A stretch of 64,000 bases of DNA, from the NCBI GenBank assembly GCA_039090855.1, contig CM077011.1, positions 23,685,001-23,749,000 on the forward strand, given 5' to 3'. Below the pieces are notes generated by a model. The model worked only from the letters and a program-made list of their open reading frames with translations, was not told where the DNA came from and did no database searches. The position numbers were made by a program, and so were the translations under genes. Of the stretch, positions 33,240 to 44,246 are shown in pieces. The DNA comes from Macrothele yani (taxonomy: Eukaryota > Arthropoda > Arachnida > Araneae > Macrothelidae). Each line of letters begins with the position of its first letter. The stretch's first letter is position 1.

Positions 33240-34440
33240 ATTTAGTTTCGAGCGGAATTCTCTTTGCTGCAATGAGAGTAATGCTCCCGTGCCTCCGTCA
33301 CAGCTCGTTGCACTTCTTCGGAAGTTGAGAAGCATCGTCCCTTAAAAGAAAATTCTTCATCTGAGAAAACGGAAAGAGTCACACGGAGCGAGTTCAGGGG
33401 AATCAGCTGGTTATGGAAGAACGGGAATGTGATGTTTGGACAAGTAATCGGACACCAGAAGAGCCGGCGCATTATCGTGATAACGCACCCACGAGTTGGT
33501 CTTCCAAAAATCGGGTCGTTTTCGTCTCACTGATTCTCGGAGACGTTTTAGGACGTTGACGTACTCTTCTTTAGTGACTGTACGACCATGTTGAAGGAAT
33601 TCCTTGTGTACGACCCCCTTGCAATCGAAGAAAACTGTTAACAAGACCTTACCTTTGGAGCGGTCAGCCTATGACTTTTTTGGTCGTGGTCACAACGGTG
33701 ATTTCCATACTTTTGACTGTTGGTTGGATTGAGGGTCACACAGAAAGCACCAAGTCTCATCGCCAGTGATCAACCGATTCAAGAGATTCGGATCTGCATC
33801 CACTAAATCGATGTTATCCCCGCAAACGTGCATGTGCTCATCCATTTTTTCCGGTGTCAGGTTTTTTGGGAACAATTTGTTGGCACACGTGATGCATTCC
33901 CAGTTTCTCTGTTAAAATGTCATGGCAACTTCCAACTGAGATGCCGGCAACTTTTGCAACCGCTGCAACAGTTTTTCGATGGTCATTTGTCACAATTTCT
34001 TTGACAATGGCGATTTGTTCATCCGTTGTAAATGTTGAAGGTCGTTCTGACCTCTCATTATCCTCGATACTCTGTCGCCCGTTTTAGAAGCGTCGATGCC
34101 ACTCATAAAGTCTAGTTCGATTAATTGCACTCCCACCGCACGCTGACTTAATCATTTGAAAAGTGTCAGCGAACGATTTTCCGAGCAGAACACAAAATGT
34201 TACACTTGAACGATGTTCAAAATTTGACATCGTGTCCTCGCGACGGAGAGCCTTGAATGCCTGTATTCACGAACTACGCACGTACGCTGTACGTGTTGTA
34301 TCTAGATCAAACCGGTTCTGGCTGGTCGGTGACATCATGCTCTTCGCTTGCTCGGCGAAAAATGACGTAATTCACTGACATTTGGCAAATATTCAAAACG
34401 TTCCGGAACTTTTTGAACGTAGTAGTATATGCCTACAGTC
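33240..34440 (-). pseudogene. Mariner-family transposase, degraded
   Basis: The minus-strand frame from ATG at about 34231 begins MSNFEHRSSVTFCVLLGKS, the first helix-turn-helix of mariner, followed by a YEWHRRF block. The catalytic part shows LLNRLITGDETWCF (first Asp) and WVRYHDNAPAL (second Asp, normally HDNARPH), and downstream pieces reach about 33240. Several stops and frameshifts break it. A GTTCCGGAAC-centred sequence near 34390-34410 could be an end repeat, but its partner on the left was not found, so the element is probably truncated there. Confidence 0.78.
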
Positions 34441-34460
34441 ATAGTACCATTATGTATAAC

Positions 34461-35005
34461 TGTAACGTATACTCTAGATTCAGTTTCCTTTTGATTTTAC
34501 TATCTCTTGTTATTTTATTTTCCTATGCAAATTATCTTCTTACTTAACGAGATGTTATTTCTCCCGCTGAATGATATGTGGCAACGAGTGTAAGTCATGA
34601 CGTGGTGGTATGCAGTATATATAGGCGCTCTCAACTATACCAAAAGAGCTTCGTTTTATGTGATAGGTTCTTCTTAATTATTGTTACGCGATTCTACGAA
34701 AGTTCGGATATTCAGTAGTAGTGTGATTTGTTGAGAGTGTGTTGGATAATACCAGGAGTTCTCCAATAAAAGGTTTAAAGTGAGTACGTTTTCTCAGTTC
34801 ATATTATTGTCAGACCTCTGTCTGGCCGTTAAGTCTCTTTCATTAAGTGTCTCCATTAAGTCCAGGGTATATTGTGTTTACCGCTCTAATAAGGAGCTTT
34901 CAAGGTACACTTTAGCTACGTCAAGTAACCTTCCAATATCCCGAACGTGACTTAACGTAAACTTCCCTGCACTACACGCCCAGGCGTAAAACTTTATTCA
35001 TTATA
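34461..35005 (+). mobile_element. Solo LTR, gypsy subfamily related to 20841-29781
   Basis: Starts TGTAACGTATACTC and ends TTCATTATA like the full element's LTRs, with conserved blocks (GAGATGTTATTTC, GTAAGTCATGACGTG, TCAGACCTCTGTCTGGC). At 545 bp it is shorter and diverged, mainly through loss of the GTTTGTTGTTG repeats. TAAC flanks both sides (34457-34460, 35006-35009). A solo LTR with an intact duplication points to LTR-LTR recombination. Confidence 0.9.
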
Positions 35006-35099
35006 TAACCATGAGAACAATACGGGCTATTGAGTCATGCATTAAAGAGATGTGAGTTATTGATGAAGTGTGAAGTCAGAAAGTCAAAAGATGGTAAGT

Positions 35100-35465
35100 G
35101 AATGTAGGTCTAAAAGGCATGGCATCATAGTCCATAAGGCTCACAACATGGGTAGCACGAAATATAAAAGGCATTAGTGAATTAGAATCAAAATAACAGA
35201 TTACAAGCTGCAAACCACAATATAATTGATAATGGAATAGAATTAAAGTAGTAAATAATATTTTCCTGAATGTCCTGTAGTCTACAACACCTCTAATGTT
35301 CGAAGGCAATTCATTCCATTTTCGAGGACCAGCTGCATTAATACCGTTAATACCTATGTTCGAGCGAACCCTAGGAACCAGAAAGTTCAGACTGTCCCTA
35401 GTATCATGAAAATGTGAAAAATGCATCAACTCCAGGACGTCCAAATATCTATTAGAATGAATTCT
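35100..35465 (-). pseudogene. LINE reverse-transcriptase C-terminal fragment
   Basis: The minus frame includes RYLDVLELMHFSHFHDTRDS, FLVPRVRSNIGINGINAAG and PRKWNELPSNIRGV. This is the post-RT tail common in jockey/CR1/RTE-type LINEs (form VPRVRTNxGxxSxxxxGPxxWNxLP). No catalytic YxDD part is present. The clade cannot be fixed from the tail alone. Confidence 0.65.
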
Positions 35466-35473
35466 ATTATGTG

Positions 35474-35712
35474 ATGGTTAAATTCAAATTGATCGGAAAC
35501 TTGAAACTTGGTCGTTCTGGGTGGTGTAGTGGTTAGCATACCTAGGCGTTTTCTGGGAGACGCGGATTCGAGTCCCGCTCCAGGACGATGAAAATTTTCA
35601 AGTTTTCAGATATTATCTGACTTACCATCCTTGTCACATTTACGCCAAAAATCGGATTGTCATTTTCAAAATTTGTATTATATGGCGTAATCCCGTATTT
35701 CTTTCATGAAAG
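35474..35712 (+). mobile_element. tRNA-derived SINE, family 2
   Basis: The tRNA-like part 35511-35586 has an A box GTGTAGTGGTTAGCAT and B box GATTCGAGTCCC, then a body AAATTTTCAAGTTTTC, ATATTATCTGACTTACCATC and a TATTATATGGCGTAATCCCG end. About 37 bp upstream (GATCGGAAACTTGAAACTTG) is also shared with the copy at 61990, so the family includes sequence before the tRNA head. Confidence 0.83.
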
Positions 35713-35799
35713 GTATTTAATTTATTAAATGGCAAAATGTGGTATATACTCTAAACCCGGCTAGCACAAGAGTCATTACCCAATAAACTAATGTATTTT

Positions 35800-36850
35800 T
35801 TTTTGTAGTACAAATAATCGAGAGACATGTCCCATAGGGCAGCGGAAACCTGTGCAGCGAACCGTGTCCAGAAGGCAGCGGAAGCGAAAGAACGCGTCGA
35901 GCAGATGCCGTAAATAACGTTTGCTGGGAAACATGCTCAGAAGACTGGGACATAAGTCTGGAAGCGGGGACACCAGGAGTAACCCTACCATAGCAAAATA
36001 CACAGTGCCAGACCAAAACTTTCTGGCCATGCGGGTGATGGCACCGGGAAGAGCATCGTCTTTGAAGCAGAACACTATTTCTTCAGGGGAGTGACAGGCA
36101 AGGCCTCGAAGGAAACTCCGAGGCGAGGTCGAGCAGTGTGCAACTGTTAACCAATGAGAGAGTCTTCAGGGAAATCTGGGAAAAGTTCATGGCCGTGGAG
36201 AGTAACATAGGAATCCAGAGCACTTACTGACGAAGACGAGGACGCTGAAGCAGGAGACGAGATAACAGATTAGTATGTGCAGGTGGTTGTTGCAGTCCTC
36301 GAGGAAGGCGATTCTGTTCTGAAAGACGGAACACCAGGTGAAGGAATACCAGCAACGTCCGGTGCAGCAGCTGGTAAAGCAGGCAGCGATGAGGCTATGC
36401 GCAGCTGCAGGGCACAGTATCAACGGCAGGAACAGGAGAACAATAATCACATCGTCTGACGTAAGCGGCAAAGGCAGGAAAGCAGAGGACGCAGCTGGGG
36501 AAGAAGAGGCATCTTTGGCACCATCGTAGATAGGCGAACACAGGGCGATATTATGGAGCGCAGTAGCATTTTCAGTTGTAGGCAAGGCAGAAGGAGGAGG
36601 CACAGAGAGATGGGCAGGGCTTTTAGCCAATCCGGGAGGACACGCCATTGGAATGGCGAAGAAAGTTCGTAGAACGACCAGCTTGGTCGAGAAGTAAAGC
36701 GAGGATAATAGGAACAAACGAGCACTTACCGACTTGGGAGATATCTCAAAGGAAACACGAGAACTTCACGAAAATCACACGCAGTAAGGCAGATGACGGG
36801 AATCACCGAAAAAGCGTAAAATAGCACAAAAACAGGAAGGACTGTTACTG
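35800..36850 (-). mobile_element. 5' fragment of a second Tx1-like LINE (UTR and ORF1)
   Basis: Related to the LINE at 1975-8486 but diverged. The 5' UTR shares a GATATCTCCCAAGTCGGTAAGTGC type block and the ATGGCGT start region. ORF1 shares the LGVSFEALPVTPLKK stretch (LGVCFEALPDTPLK in the first LINE). The ATG lies at about 36649. The frame is broken by several shifts and ends near 35800, before the zinc knuckle. No ORF2 is present. Confidence 0.68.
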
Positions 36851-37182
36851 AGTGGTTTGACGATAATTCCGTATCGTGTTTCTACTGGAAAGCACGGAGA
36901 CCTGATCTTAATCCCATAGAGCACCTATGGGACGAATTAGAGCACAGCAAAAGAAGTTTAAAACCAAGGCCTACTACTAAGCAGCAGTTAGTGGCAGCAT
37001 TATATACTGAATGGAAGCGCATAACTATCGCTGTACTCCTAAACCTTATCAAAAGCATGTCTCGAAGTGTCAGTGCATGTATTAAAGCCAAAGGTGGACA
37101 GACACCGTGCTAATGTATGTCAATAAATGCTATGTTGTGTTTCTCTTTTAGGTGTCCGGTGACTTTTGTCAATATAGCGTAT
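36850..37182 (+). pseudogene. Tc1 transposase C-terminal end plus inverted-repeat end
   Basis: The plus frame reads RRPDLNPIEHLWDELEHSKR (catalytic Glu region), then TTKQQLVAALYTEWKRI and SMSRSVSACIKAKGG, with a stop at about 37111. It is followed by AGGTGTCCGGTGACTTTTGT, a typical Tc1 3' inverted-repeat sequence, ending near TATAGCG. The 5' two thirds are missing where the LINE fragment abuts. Confidence 0.87.
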
Positions 37183-38288
37183 ATTAAAAATCTTTGAATA
37201 ATTAATTTATTGTCCGGAGACCAGAGAAAAAAAGAATCAGCACAAGAGATAAGAGACTTACAAAACCAATCCATGGTTTTTATTCTTTCACTCACTGAAT
37301 GGTCAAATCTACTGATACTACGAGACTCTCAAACAGAGACGTCGCCAAGGTAGTGCGAGAGTGGGCTAGATCCCACCCTGAAAGTTTTCTTGCCCACCCA
37401 GTTCAAGATGTTTTGTTTCCCAATTTCTTAACTTTAAAATATAATTAGGACTTTGACATGAAATAATTAGTGTCGTGTTTTTCGTCGAGTAGATTTCCGT
37501 ATTTTCCCGTAGGAAGTGTGTTGTTTATTTCTCCGTAGAAAAGTCATCAAAATAGCATCGGCAGGAATGAAAGTCATTATTTGTTCCAAATCCTTAACTT
37601 AAGCCTTTTTTTCATGTTAGCCCAGCCTGGGGCAAGTGAGCAGGGTGGATAGGAATTGAGTGATAGAGGTTATTATTAATGGACCCGCTAGTTTGTTTGT
37701 GCAGCTAAGTAAGGGATTCCAACACGGAAAGTTGAATCTAAAGCTATACCAGCTTTATTAAGCATACCCCAAGGCAGGTAAGACAGCAGGACCTGGATGA
37801 CGACTGGTTTCGAGGAGAAGAGTGTTAGACAAGGTTGCTGGCTTCAAGAAAAGGAGCTGAGGAAGGGAGTGATATTGTCTGCGCGTCATTATTTCTCCTC
37901 ACCCCTAATGGAGGAAAATATCTGCTTTCACACTCTTCTCCTAGTCATTAAATTGTCTTTTAATCAGTGTAAATAGACAATTAATGGACAAGTCATTAAC
38001 AAAAAAAAAGACCCCATACTTTGGTTTATAATTTATTCTAGAAAGTGCAACAATTTCAAGACAGTTTCGAAATTAATCAGTATTTATGTATGAGAAAGTG
38101 GAAGGAGATTGCACGAATTCCTTTGAAGCCTGCAGTAGAAAGCATTAAAATGATTTCTTTCAGTGTTTCGTAAATAAAGTTGCACCAGCAAAATTGATTT
38201 TCACCCACCATGACTTCGAAGCCCAGGGGCGTTCCTGCTTTCAGGTCACCACACAATTCAATCTAATGACAGCAATACTTGATTGCAT
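37183..38288. other. Unassigned sequence, no feature recognised
   Basis: No domain, terminal repeat or tandem array recognised in about 1.1 kb. Open frames are short and featureless. Confidence 0.45.
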
Positions 38289-38289
38289 A

Positions 38290-39415
38290 CAGGGTGTCTA
38301 TAAATGAAGTATACAACTTCAGTCTGCTGTTCAAAAAATATAATAGAAAAAAATTACTTTGAACGTCAAGAGACGTGGCAAGTGTTAAAGTTTGTTAAGT
38401 CAGATCATAGATGGCGCCTGGTGTCTCACGTAATAAAAAATATCGTCAACCACGGAATACAACAGACATGGCTTCCCCAGTTGAGATAGGAGCGCGTGTG
38501 TTTTGGTTTGCGTAGTCAAAATATCTAACAACAGTTCAGCGTAAGTTCAGAACGGAGTATAAGAGACAGCCGCCGAAACGAAAGAGTATGGGACAATGGG
38601 TAAATAAATTCAAAGCAACAAAAAGTGTCTTGAAAGGCAAAAGCACTGGGAGAACTTCCATTTTGGACGAATAGATGGAAGACGTGCGTAAGGCTTATCT
38701 AAAGAGCCCGAAGAAGTCCGTCCGCATCGCCAGTCACGAACTCGAAATACCGCGAGGAACGGTTCACAAGCTTCTGCATAAACATCTCCACTTATATACA
38801 CATAAAGTGCATTTAGTGCAAAACCTTCGATCAAATGATCACCACGTCGAAAAGCATTTCCGGTAGACATGCTTAATCGCCCTGAAAAAGACCCCACACT
38901 CCCTTCACTGATGTGTTTCAGCGACGAGTGAACATTCCATGTTTCTGGAAGAGTGAATAAACAGAACTGCCGAATCTAGGGCACGGAAAATCCCCATGTA
39001 TCTAGGGCACGAAAAATCCCCATGTAGTACATGAGAGAGACAGCCAGAAGATTAATGTCTGGGCTGGCCTAATGGAAGACAGAATGATAAGAGCCATTTT
39101 TATTAGCTGAACCAAACGTTACAGGGCATAACGTACCTGCACATGTTAGGACAAGTCGCAATTCCACAACCCCAGGATATTCAAAAAATAATTTTCCACC
39201 AAGATGGAGCGCCTCCGCACTGCTTTTCGGATGTACGCAGATCTTTAGGACTATCGTTTAGAAATCCTAAGAGCAACCAACGGAGCACACGTGGAGACGT
39301 ATTGACGTTAAAGAAAACGTTCACAGTGTGTTTTGACATTAAAAGTAAGCTGTTATTTATTGTAATTTTTTTAATAGCATACTGAAGTTGTAAACTTCAT
39401 TTATGGACACACTGG
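38290..39415 (+). mobile_element. Mariner-like transposon with DUF4817-type HTH, degraded
   Basis: Ends are inverted repeats of about 32 bp: GGTGTCTATAAATGAAGTAT near 38292 and GTGTGTCCATAAATGAAGTT reversed near 39415. Inside, a plus-strand transposase relic has the helix-turn-helix order TVQRKFRTEYKRQPPKR, GQWVNKFKATKSV, then VRIASHELEIPRGTVHKLLH, followed by IFHQDGAPPH (a catalytic Asp site) near 39185. Many stops occur. The family assignment rests on these HTH blocks and the HQDGAPPH motif. Confidence 0.8.
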
Positions 39416-39643
39416 TTATCTCAAAAGATTTTATAGCAACATTTAAAATTCTGCTCGTAATCTCAACTCCAGTTTCATAAATCTCGACAGCTTCATGAAT
39501 GTCATTTTACTACATTAATTGTTATCCTCTTATCTTTGTGTGACTCACTGTCAGTGTTGCTAAATAGTAAAGCTGCATGGGGAAAGTGTGTCGCTTAGTG
39601 GGAAAACGTTTAAACAAAAATTTACTGAGGTATACGTTACAGA

Positions 39644-39845
39644 GGCCGCCCCGGTGGTGCAGTGGTCTAAGCGATAGCTTCTGACCATTCGTCCGGAAGG
39701 GGTCCGGTTTCGAATCCCGGATGCTGTGTTTGACTTACGGCACTGGCTGTCTCCCTTTCCTGGAACCACTGACCCTAAATTAGGGACGGGCGACTTCTTG
39801 TAGCCCATTGAGTTGCTCACGGTGGTCGTTAAACCTAAAAAAAAA
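39644..39845 (+). mobile_element. tRNA-derived SINE, family 1
   Basis: Head GGCCGCCCCGGTGGTGCAGT with A box, B box GGTTTCGAATCCC near 39706, then the family body (CACTGGCTGTCTCCC, GGAACCACTGACCCTAAATT, TGTAGCCCATTGAGTTGCTC) and an A-run tail. It is full length and among the best preserved copies here. Confidence 0.9.
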
Positions 39846-39849
39846 TACG

Positions 39850-40738
39850 CCACAAGGATTTTTGGGTTAAAAAATTTCATCTCGAAACAGATTTCATATC
39901 CATTAATTTGTGTGCCAGATATAAAAATACCCTCTTTTTGGCACTTTTCTTATTTTAATGATTTATGGTCATTAACGCTCCTTCGTCCCCCCCCCATTCC
40001 ATTCAGAAACGATGCATTTGTTTTCACTGTATTTGTAATGGTTTCTGTCTTTTTTACGGTACTTCTGGCACTCTCTGTTACAAACACTTTGTGAGTTATC
40101 GTATATCCTTAGCAATGGAATTTCATATTCATAGATATGATGGATAATTGTAACATTCTATTTTTCCATTCATTCTTTTTATGTGAGGAACGAGCATATC
40201 TAGCACAAAAAACTTTGAAGCTGCTTCTTGTTTAATGCGCAACCCGTTGCGTCGTCTGCTGTTTAACAGAATGTAGAATTTTGAGGACCTCAGAAAGAAA
40301 TCTTGCTTTAGAAATTCTTCAAAATTCATGAAAAATCATCACCGAGGTTAAAGCGATCACGTGCGATAAGGAGCTTGAAAGTAGGACGTCTAAAACCACA
40401 GGGATAGCGATAACTGGGAATACATACATTTTCTTACACCCTTAGGGGGAAAACATTGCACCTGAAAAATCGGAACACCGTGAGAGTTTCTCAATGTCAA
40501 AAGACTTTCTCGTGGATCTAAAAATCCAGATTTACTTCACTCAGCATAAAATCTGCGTTAGGTCTCTTCCTAGAGCAAAATATAAGAGATATAACATAAA
40601 TAAAGTTCTTAAATTTCAGAGAACCTCCTACGTAATCTTCTGCTAAAACGTCATGCCTAGCTTTAAAAAAATGAAAGACATATCTTTAAAGAAACTGCAT
40701 TGGAAATTCTGTAGGTAATCAACAGCTGTTAAATTATA
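39850..40738. other. Unassigned sequence, no feature recognised
   Basis: AT-rich sequence with only featureless short frames. No repeats or boxes were recognised before the SINE at 40739. Confidence 0.45.
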
Positions 40739-40882
40739 CAAAGTCATCACTCTTTCCACGTTTTTCTTTTTTTAACACACAGCAACCGAAAAATTGTGTT
40801 TCGACCCCGCTGGGATCGAACCCCCAAATCTCCTGATTATTAGCCGAGTCCGTGTCCATTAGGCTACGGTGCCAACAATCCA
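40739..40882 (-). mobile_element. tRNA-derived SINE, family 3, left inverted copy
   Basis: On the minus strand a tRNA-like head begins TTGGCACCGTAGCCTAATGG (A box) and has B box GGGTTCGATCCCAGC. The body follows: AACACAATTTTTCGG, GTGTGTTA, ACGTGGAAAGAG and GACTTTGT. The reverse complement of this order closes the array at 48309-48445. The anticodon stem does not pair well, so it is not a working tRNA gene. Sequence before the head (CCGTGGATTG) matches the adjoining 101-bp satellite. Confidence 0.77.
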
Positions 40883-40954
40883 CGGAGAAAGAAGTGTTTC
40901 ACCTTTTCTTTCGCCATTTTGGATTTATTAGCTATAATTAAATTGCTTCTGCCG

Positions 40955-43358
40955 TTAAGTCCCACCAAATGGAGACATCTGAGTTGCTGAGCCCACCCCT
41001 ACGGATTTGTGATGTCAGATGCTGACAGTAAAACACACATAGCGCCGTGAATTGTTGGCACCGTAACGTATGGTGGCGTCTCAGTTGCTGAGCCCATCCC
41101 TACTAATTTGTAAAGTCAGATGCTGACAGATAAACACACATAACACCGTGCATTGTTGGCACCGTAGCGTAAGGTGACGTCTCAGTTGCTGAGCCCACCC
41201 CTACGCATTTGTGAAGTCAGATGCTGACAGATAAACACACATAGCACCGTGCATGGTTGGCACCTTAGCGTAAGGTGACGTCTCAGTTGCTGAGCCCACC
41301 CCTACGCATTTGTGAAGTCAGATGCTGACAGATAAACACACATAGATCAGTGGATTGTTCGCACCGTAGCGTATAGTGACGTCTTAGTTGCTGAGCCCAC
41401 CCCTACGCATTTGTGAAGTCAGATACTGACAGATAAACACACATAGCATCGTGCATTGTTGGCACCGTAGCGTATGGTGACGTCTCAGTTGCTGAGCCCA
41501 CCCCTACGCATTTGTGAAGTCAGATGCTGACAGATAAACACACATAGCACCGTGCATTGTTGGCACCGTAGCGTAAGGTGACGTCTCAGTTGCTGAGCCC
41601 ACCCCTACGCATTTGTGAAGTCAGATGCTGACAGATAAACACACATAGCGCCGTGGATTGTTGGCACCGTAGCGTATGGTGACGTCTCAGTTGCTGAGCC
41701 CACCCCTACGCATTTGTGAAGTCAGATGCTGACAGATAAACACACATAGCGCCGTGGAATGTTGGCACCGTAGCGTATGGTGACGTCTCAGTTGCTGAGT
41801 CCACCCCTACGGATTTGTGAAGTCAGATGCTGAGAGATAAACACACATTGTGCGGTGGATTGTTGGCACCGTAGCGTATGGTGACGTCTCAGTTGCTGAG
41901 CCCACCTCTACGCAGTTGTGAAGTCAGATGCTGACAGATAAACAAACATAGCGCCGTGGATTGTTGGCACCGTAGCGTAAGGTGACGTCTCAGTTGCTGA
42001 GCCCACCCCTACGCATTTGTGAAGTCAGATGCTGACAGATAAACACACATAGCGCCGCTGCATTGTTGGCACCGTAGCGTATGGTAACGTCTCAGTTGCT
42101 GAGCCCACCCCTACGCAGTTGTGAAGTCAGATGCTGACAGATAAACACACATAGCACCGCGGATTGTTGGAACCGTAGCGTATGGTGACGTCTCAGTTGC
42201 TGAGCCCACCCCTACGCATTCGTGAAGTCAAATGCTGACAGATAAACACACATAGCGCCGTGGATTGTTGGCACCGTAGCGTATGCTGACGCCTCAGTTG
42301 CTGAGCCCATCCCTACGCAGTTGTGAAGTCAGATGCTGACAGATAAACACACATAGCACCGTGCATTGTTGGCACCGTAGCGTATGGTGACGTCTCAGTT
42401 GCTGAGCCCACCCCTACGCAGTTGTGAAGTCAGATGCAGACAGATAAACACACATAGCGCCGTGGAATGTTGGCACCGTAGCGTATGGTGACGTCTCAGT
42501 TGCTGAGTCCACCCCTACGGATTTGTGAAGTCAGATGCTGAGAGATAAACACACATTGTGCGGTGGATTGTTGGCACCGTAGCGTATGGTGACGTCTCAG
42601 TTGCTGATCCCACCTCTACGCAGTTGTGAAGTCAGATGCTGACAGATAAACAAACATAGCGCCGTGGATTGTTGGCACCGTAGCGTATGGTGACGCCTCA
42701 GTTGCTGAGCCCACCCCTACGCAGTTGTGAAGTCAGATGCTGACAGATAAACACACATAGCGCCGCTGATTGTTGGCACCGTAGCGTATGGTAACGTCTC
42801 AGTTGCTGAGCCCACCCCTACGCAGTTGTGAAGTCAGATGCTGACAGATAAACACACATAGCACCGCGGATTGTTGTAACCGTAGCGTATGGTGACGTCT
42901 CAGTTGCTGAGCCCACCCCTACGCATTCGTGAAGTCAAATGCTGACAGATAAACACACATAGCGCCGTGGATTGTTGGCACCGTAGCGTATGGTGACGCC
43001 TCAGTTGCTGAGCCCATCCCTACGCAGTTGTGAAGTCAGATGCTGACAGATAAACACACATAGCACCGTGCATTGTTGGCACCGTAGCGTATGGTGACGT
43101 CTCAGTTGCTGAGCCCACCCCTACGCAGTTGTGAAGTCAGATGCTGACAGATAAACACACATAGCGCCGTGGATTGTTGGCACCGTAGCGTATGGTTACC
43201 CCCTACGCATTTGTGAAATCAGATGCTGACAGATAAACACACATAGCGCCGTAAATTGTTGGCACCGTAGCGTATGGTGACGCCTCAGTTGCTGAGCCCA
43301 CCCCTACGCAGTTGTGAAGTCGGATGCTGACAGATAAACACACATAGCGCCGTGGATT
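40955..43358 (+). repeat. 101-bp tRNA-related satellite, left block
   Basis: About 24 tandem units of 101 bp: GGCACCGTAGCGTATGGTGA, CGTCTCAGTTGCTGAGCCCA (containing the CTCAG-TTG-CTGAG hairpin), CCCCTACGCAGTTGTGAAGT, CAGATGCTGACAGATAAACA and CACATAGCGCCGTGGATTGT. The first 19 bp resemble the A-box head of the family-3 SINE. Variant units near 41851 recur near 42559, 708 bp later, showing a seven-unit higher-order duplication. Confidence 0.95.
43346..43358 (+). repeat. 13-bp target-site duplication, left
   Basis: AGCGCCGTGGATT of the satellite unit precedes the LINE and recurs at 45987-45999 right after its CAACC tail. This is typical of target-primed reverse transcription. Confidence 0.92.
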
Positions 43359-44246
43359 TCCCGCAACGGGGATAACTGGTTTTCCAGTTATTTGGGGAGC
43401 GGCGCTCCCACGGCCCGAGCTGACCTTGTGGCTGGTCAACATCTGATGTCATGCCACCGCTTGTTTTTTATTTTGGTGCTGTTGGTGTTTGCAAGGACGG
43501 CTGTTTATCCAGCTGTTGGGGAGTCGCGGCCCTACGATCCCGAGCTGGTCTTGTGTCTCGCTTTTTTGTTTTTATTTATTTTCTCCACTGGCTTGTTGCC
43601 CGTGTTGTATACTCTACCTCATCACTACCACGTTATGTACTAACACCCCGGTCTTGTGGTTTTGTTGCCCTCCACCACTAACTGTTTTATATTAACCGCT
43701 CAGTTCGTAGGTTGCTGAGATTCCGTTTAGGTTCCCTTCCAGGGTTTGTCTTCCTTTGATTACTTTTTTCCTTTTAACTGGTTTGGGTGCTAGACCTACC
43801 TGCATGTTTGCCGCGTGCGGAGACCCGTGAGGCGGAAATGGGATGTCTGGAGGCTGAGGTCGCAAGAGACCGGAGCAGTGCCTCCTGTGTACCAACACTC
43901 CTCTTCGACCCCGGCTTCGCTGTAAACGGGAGGCTAGAGACTAACCCACCTCTAGTCAGAAGTCATGTACCAAGTTGTGTACAGGGCTTTAGCGGCTTTT
44001 GTCATATGGCACGGCAGGGTAAGCCCGGGGGCTGTGGGATCATGCCAAAGGCGTTGGCATGACGGTACCAGGAGGCCGAAGTGTCCGCCGAGTGCGTGTG
44101 ATCACAGCCAACGGACTATATCTGCAACGTATTAGCTCCAGAACTGTGTCCAGCGTCATTTTCTTGGCTGGCAGACCTCCAGTTCTCCCTTGTAGGGCTC
44201 GGTGGTGGGTGGAGTAGTCTGCAGACGAATCCTCCTCTTTTTTTCC

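Noticed and set aside
40803..40872. Functional tRNA gene
   Set aside because: A and B boxes are present, but the anticodon stem does not pair and the SINE body follows.
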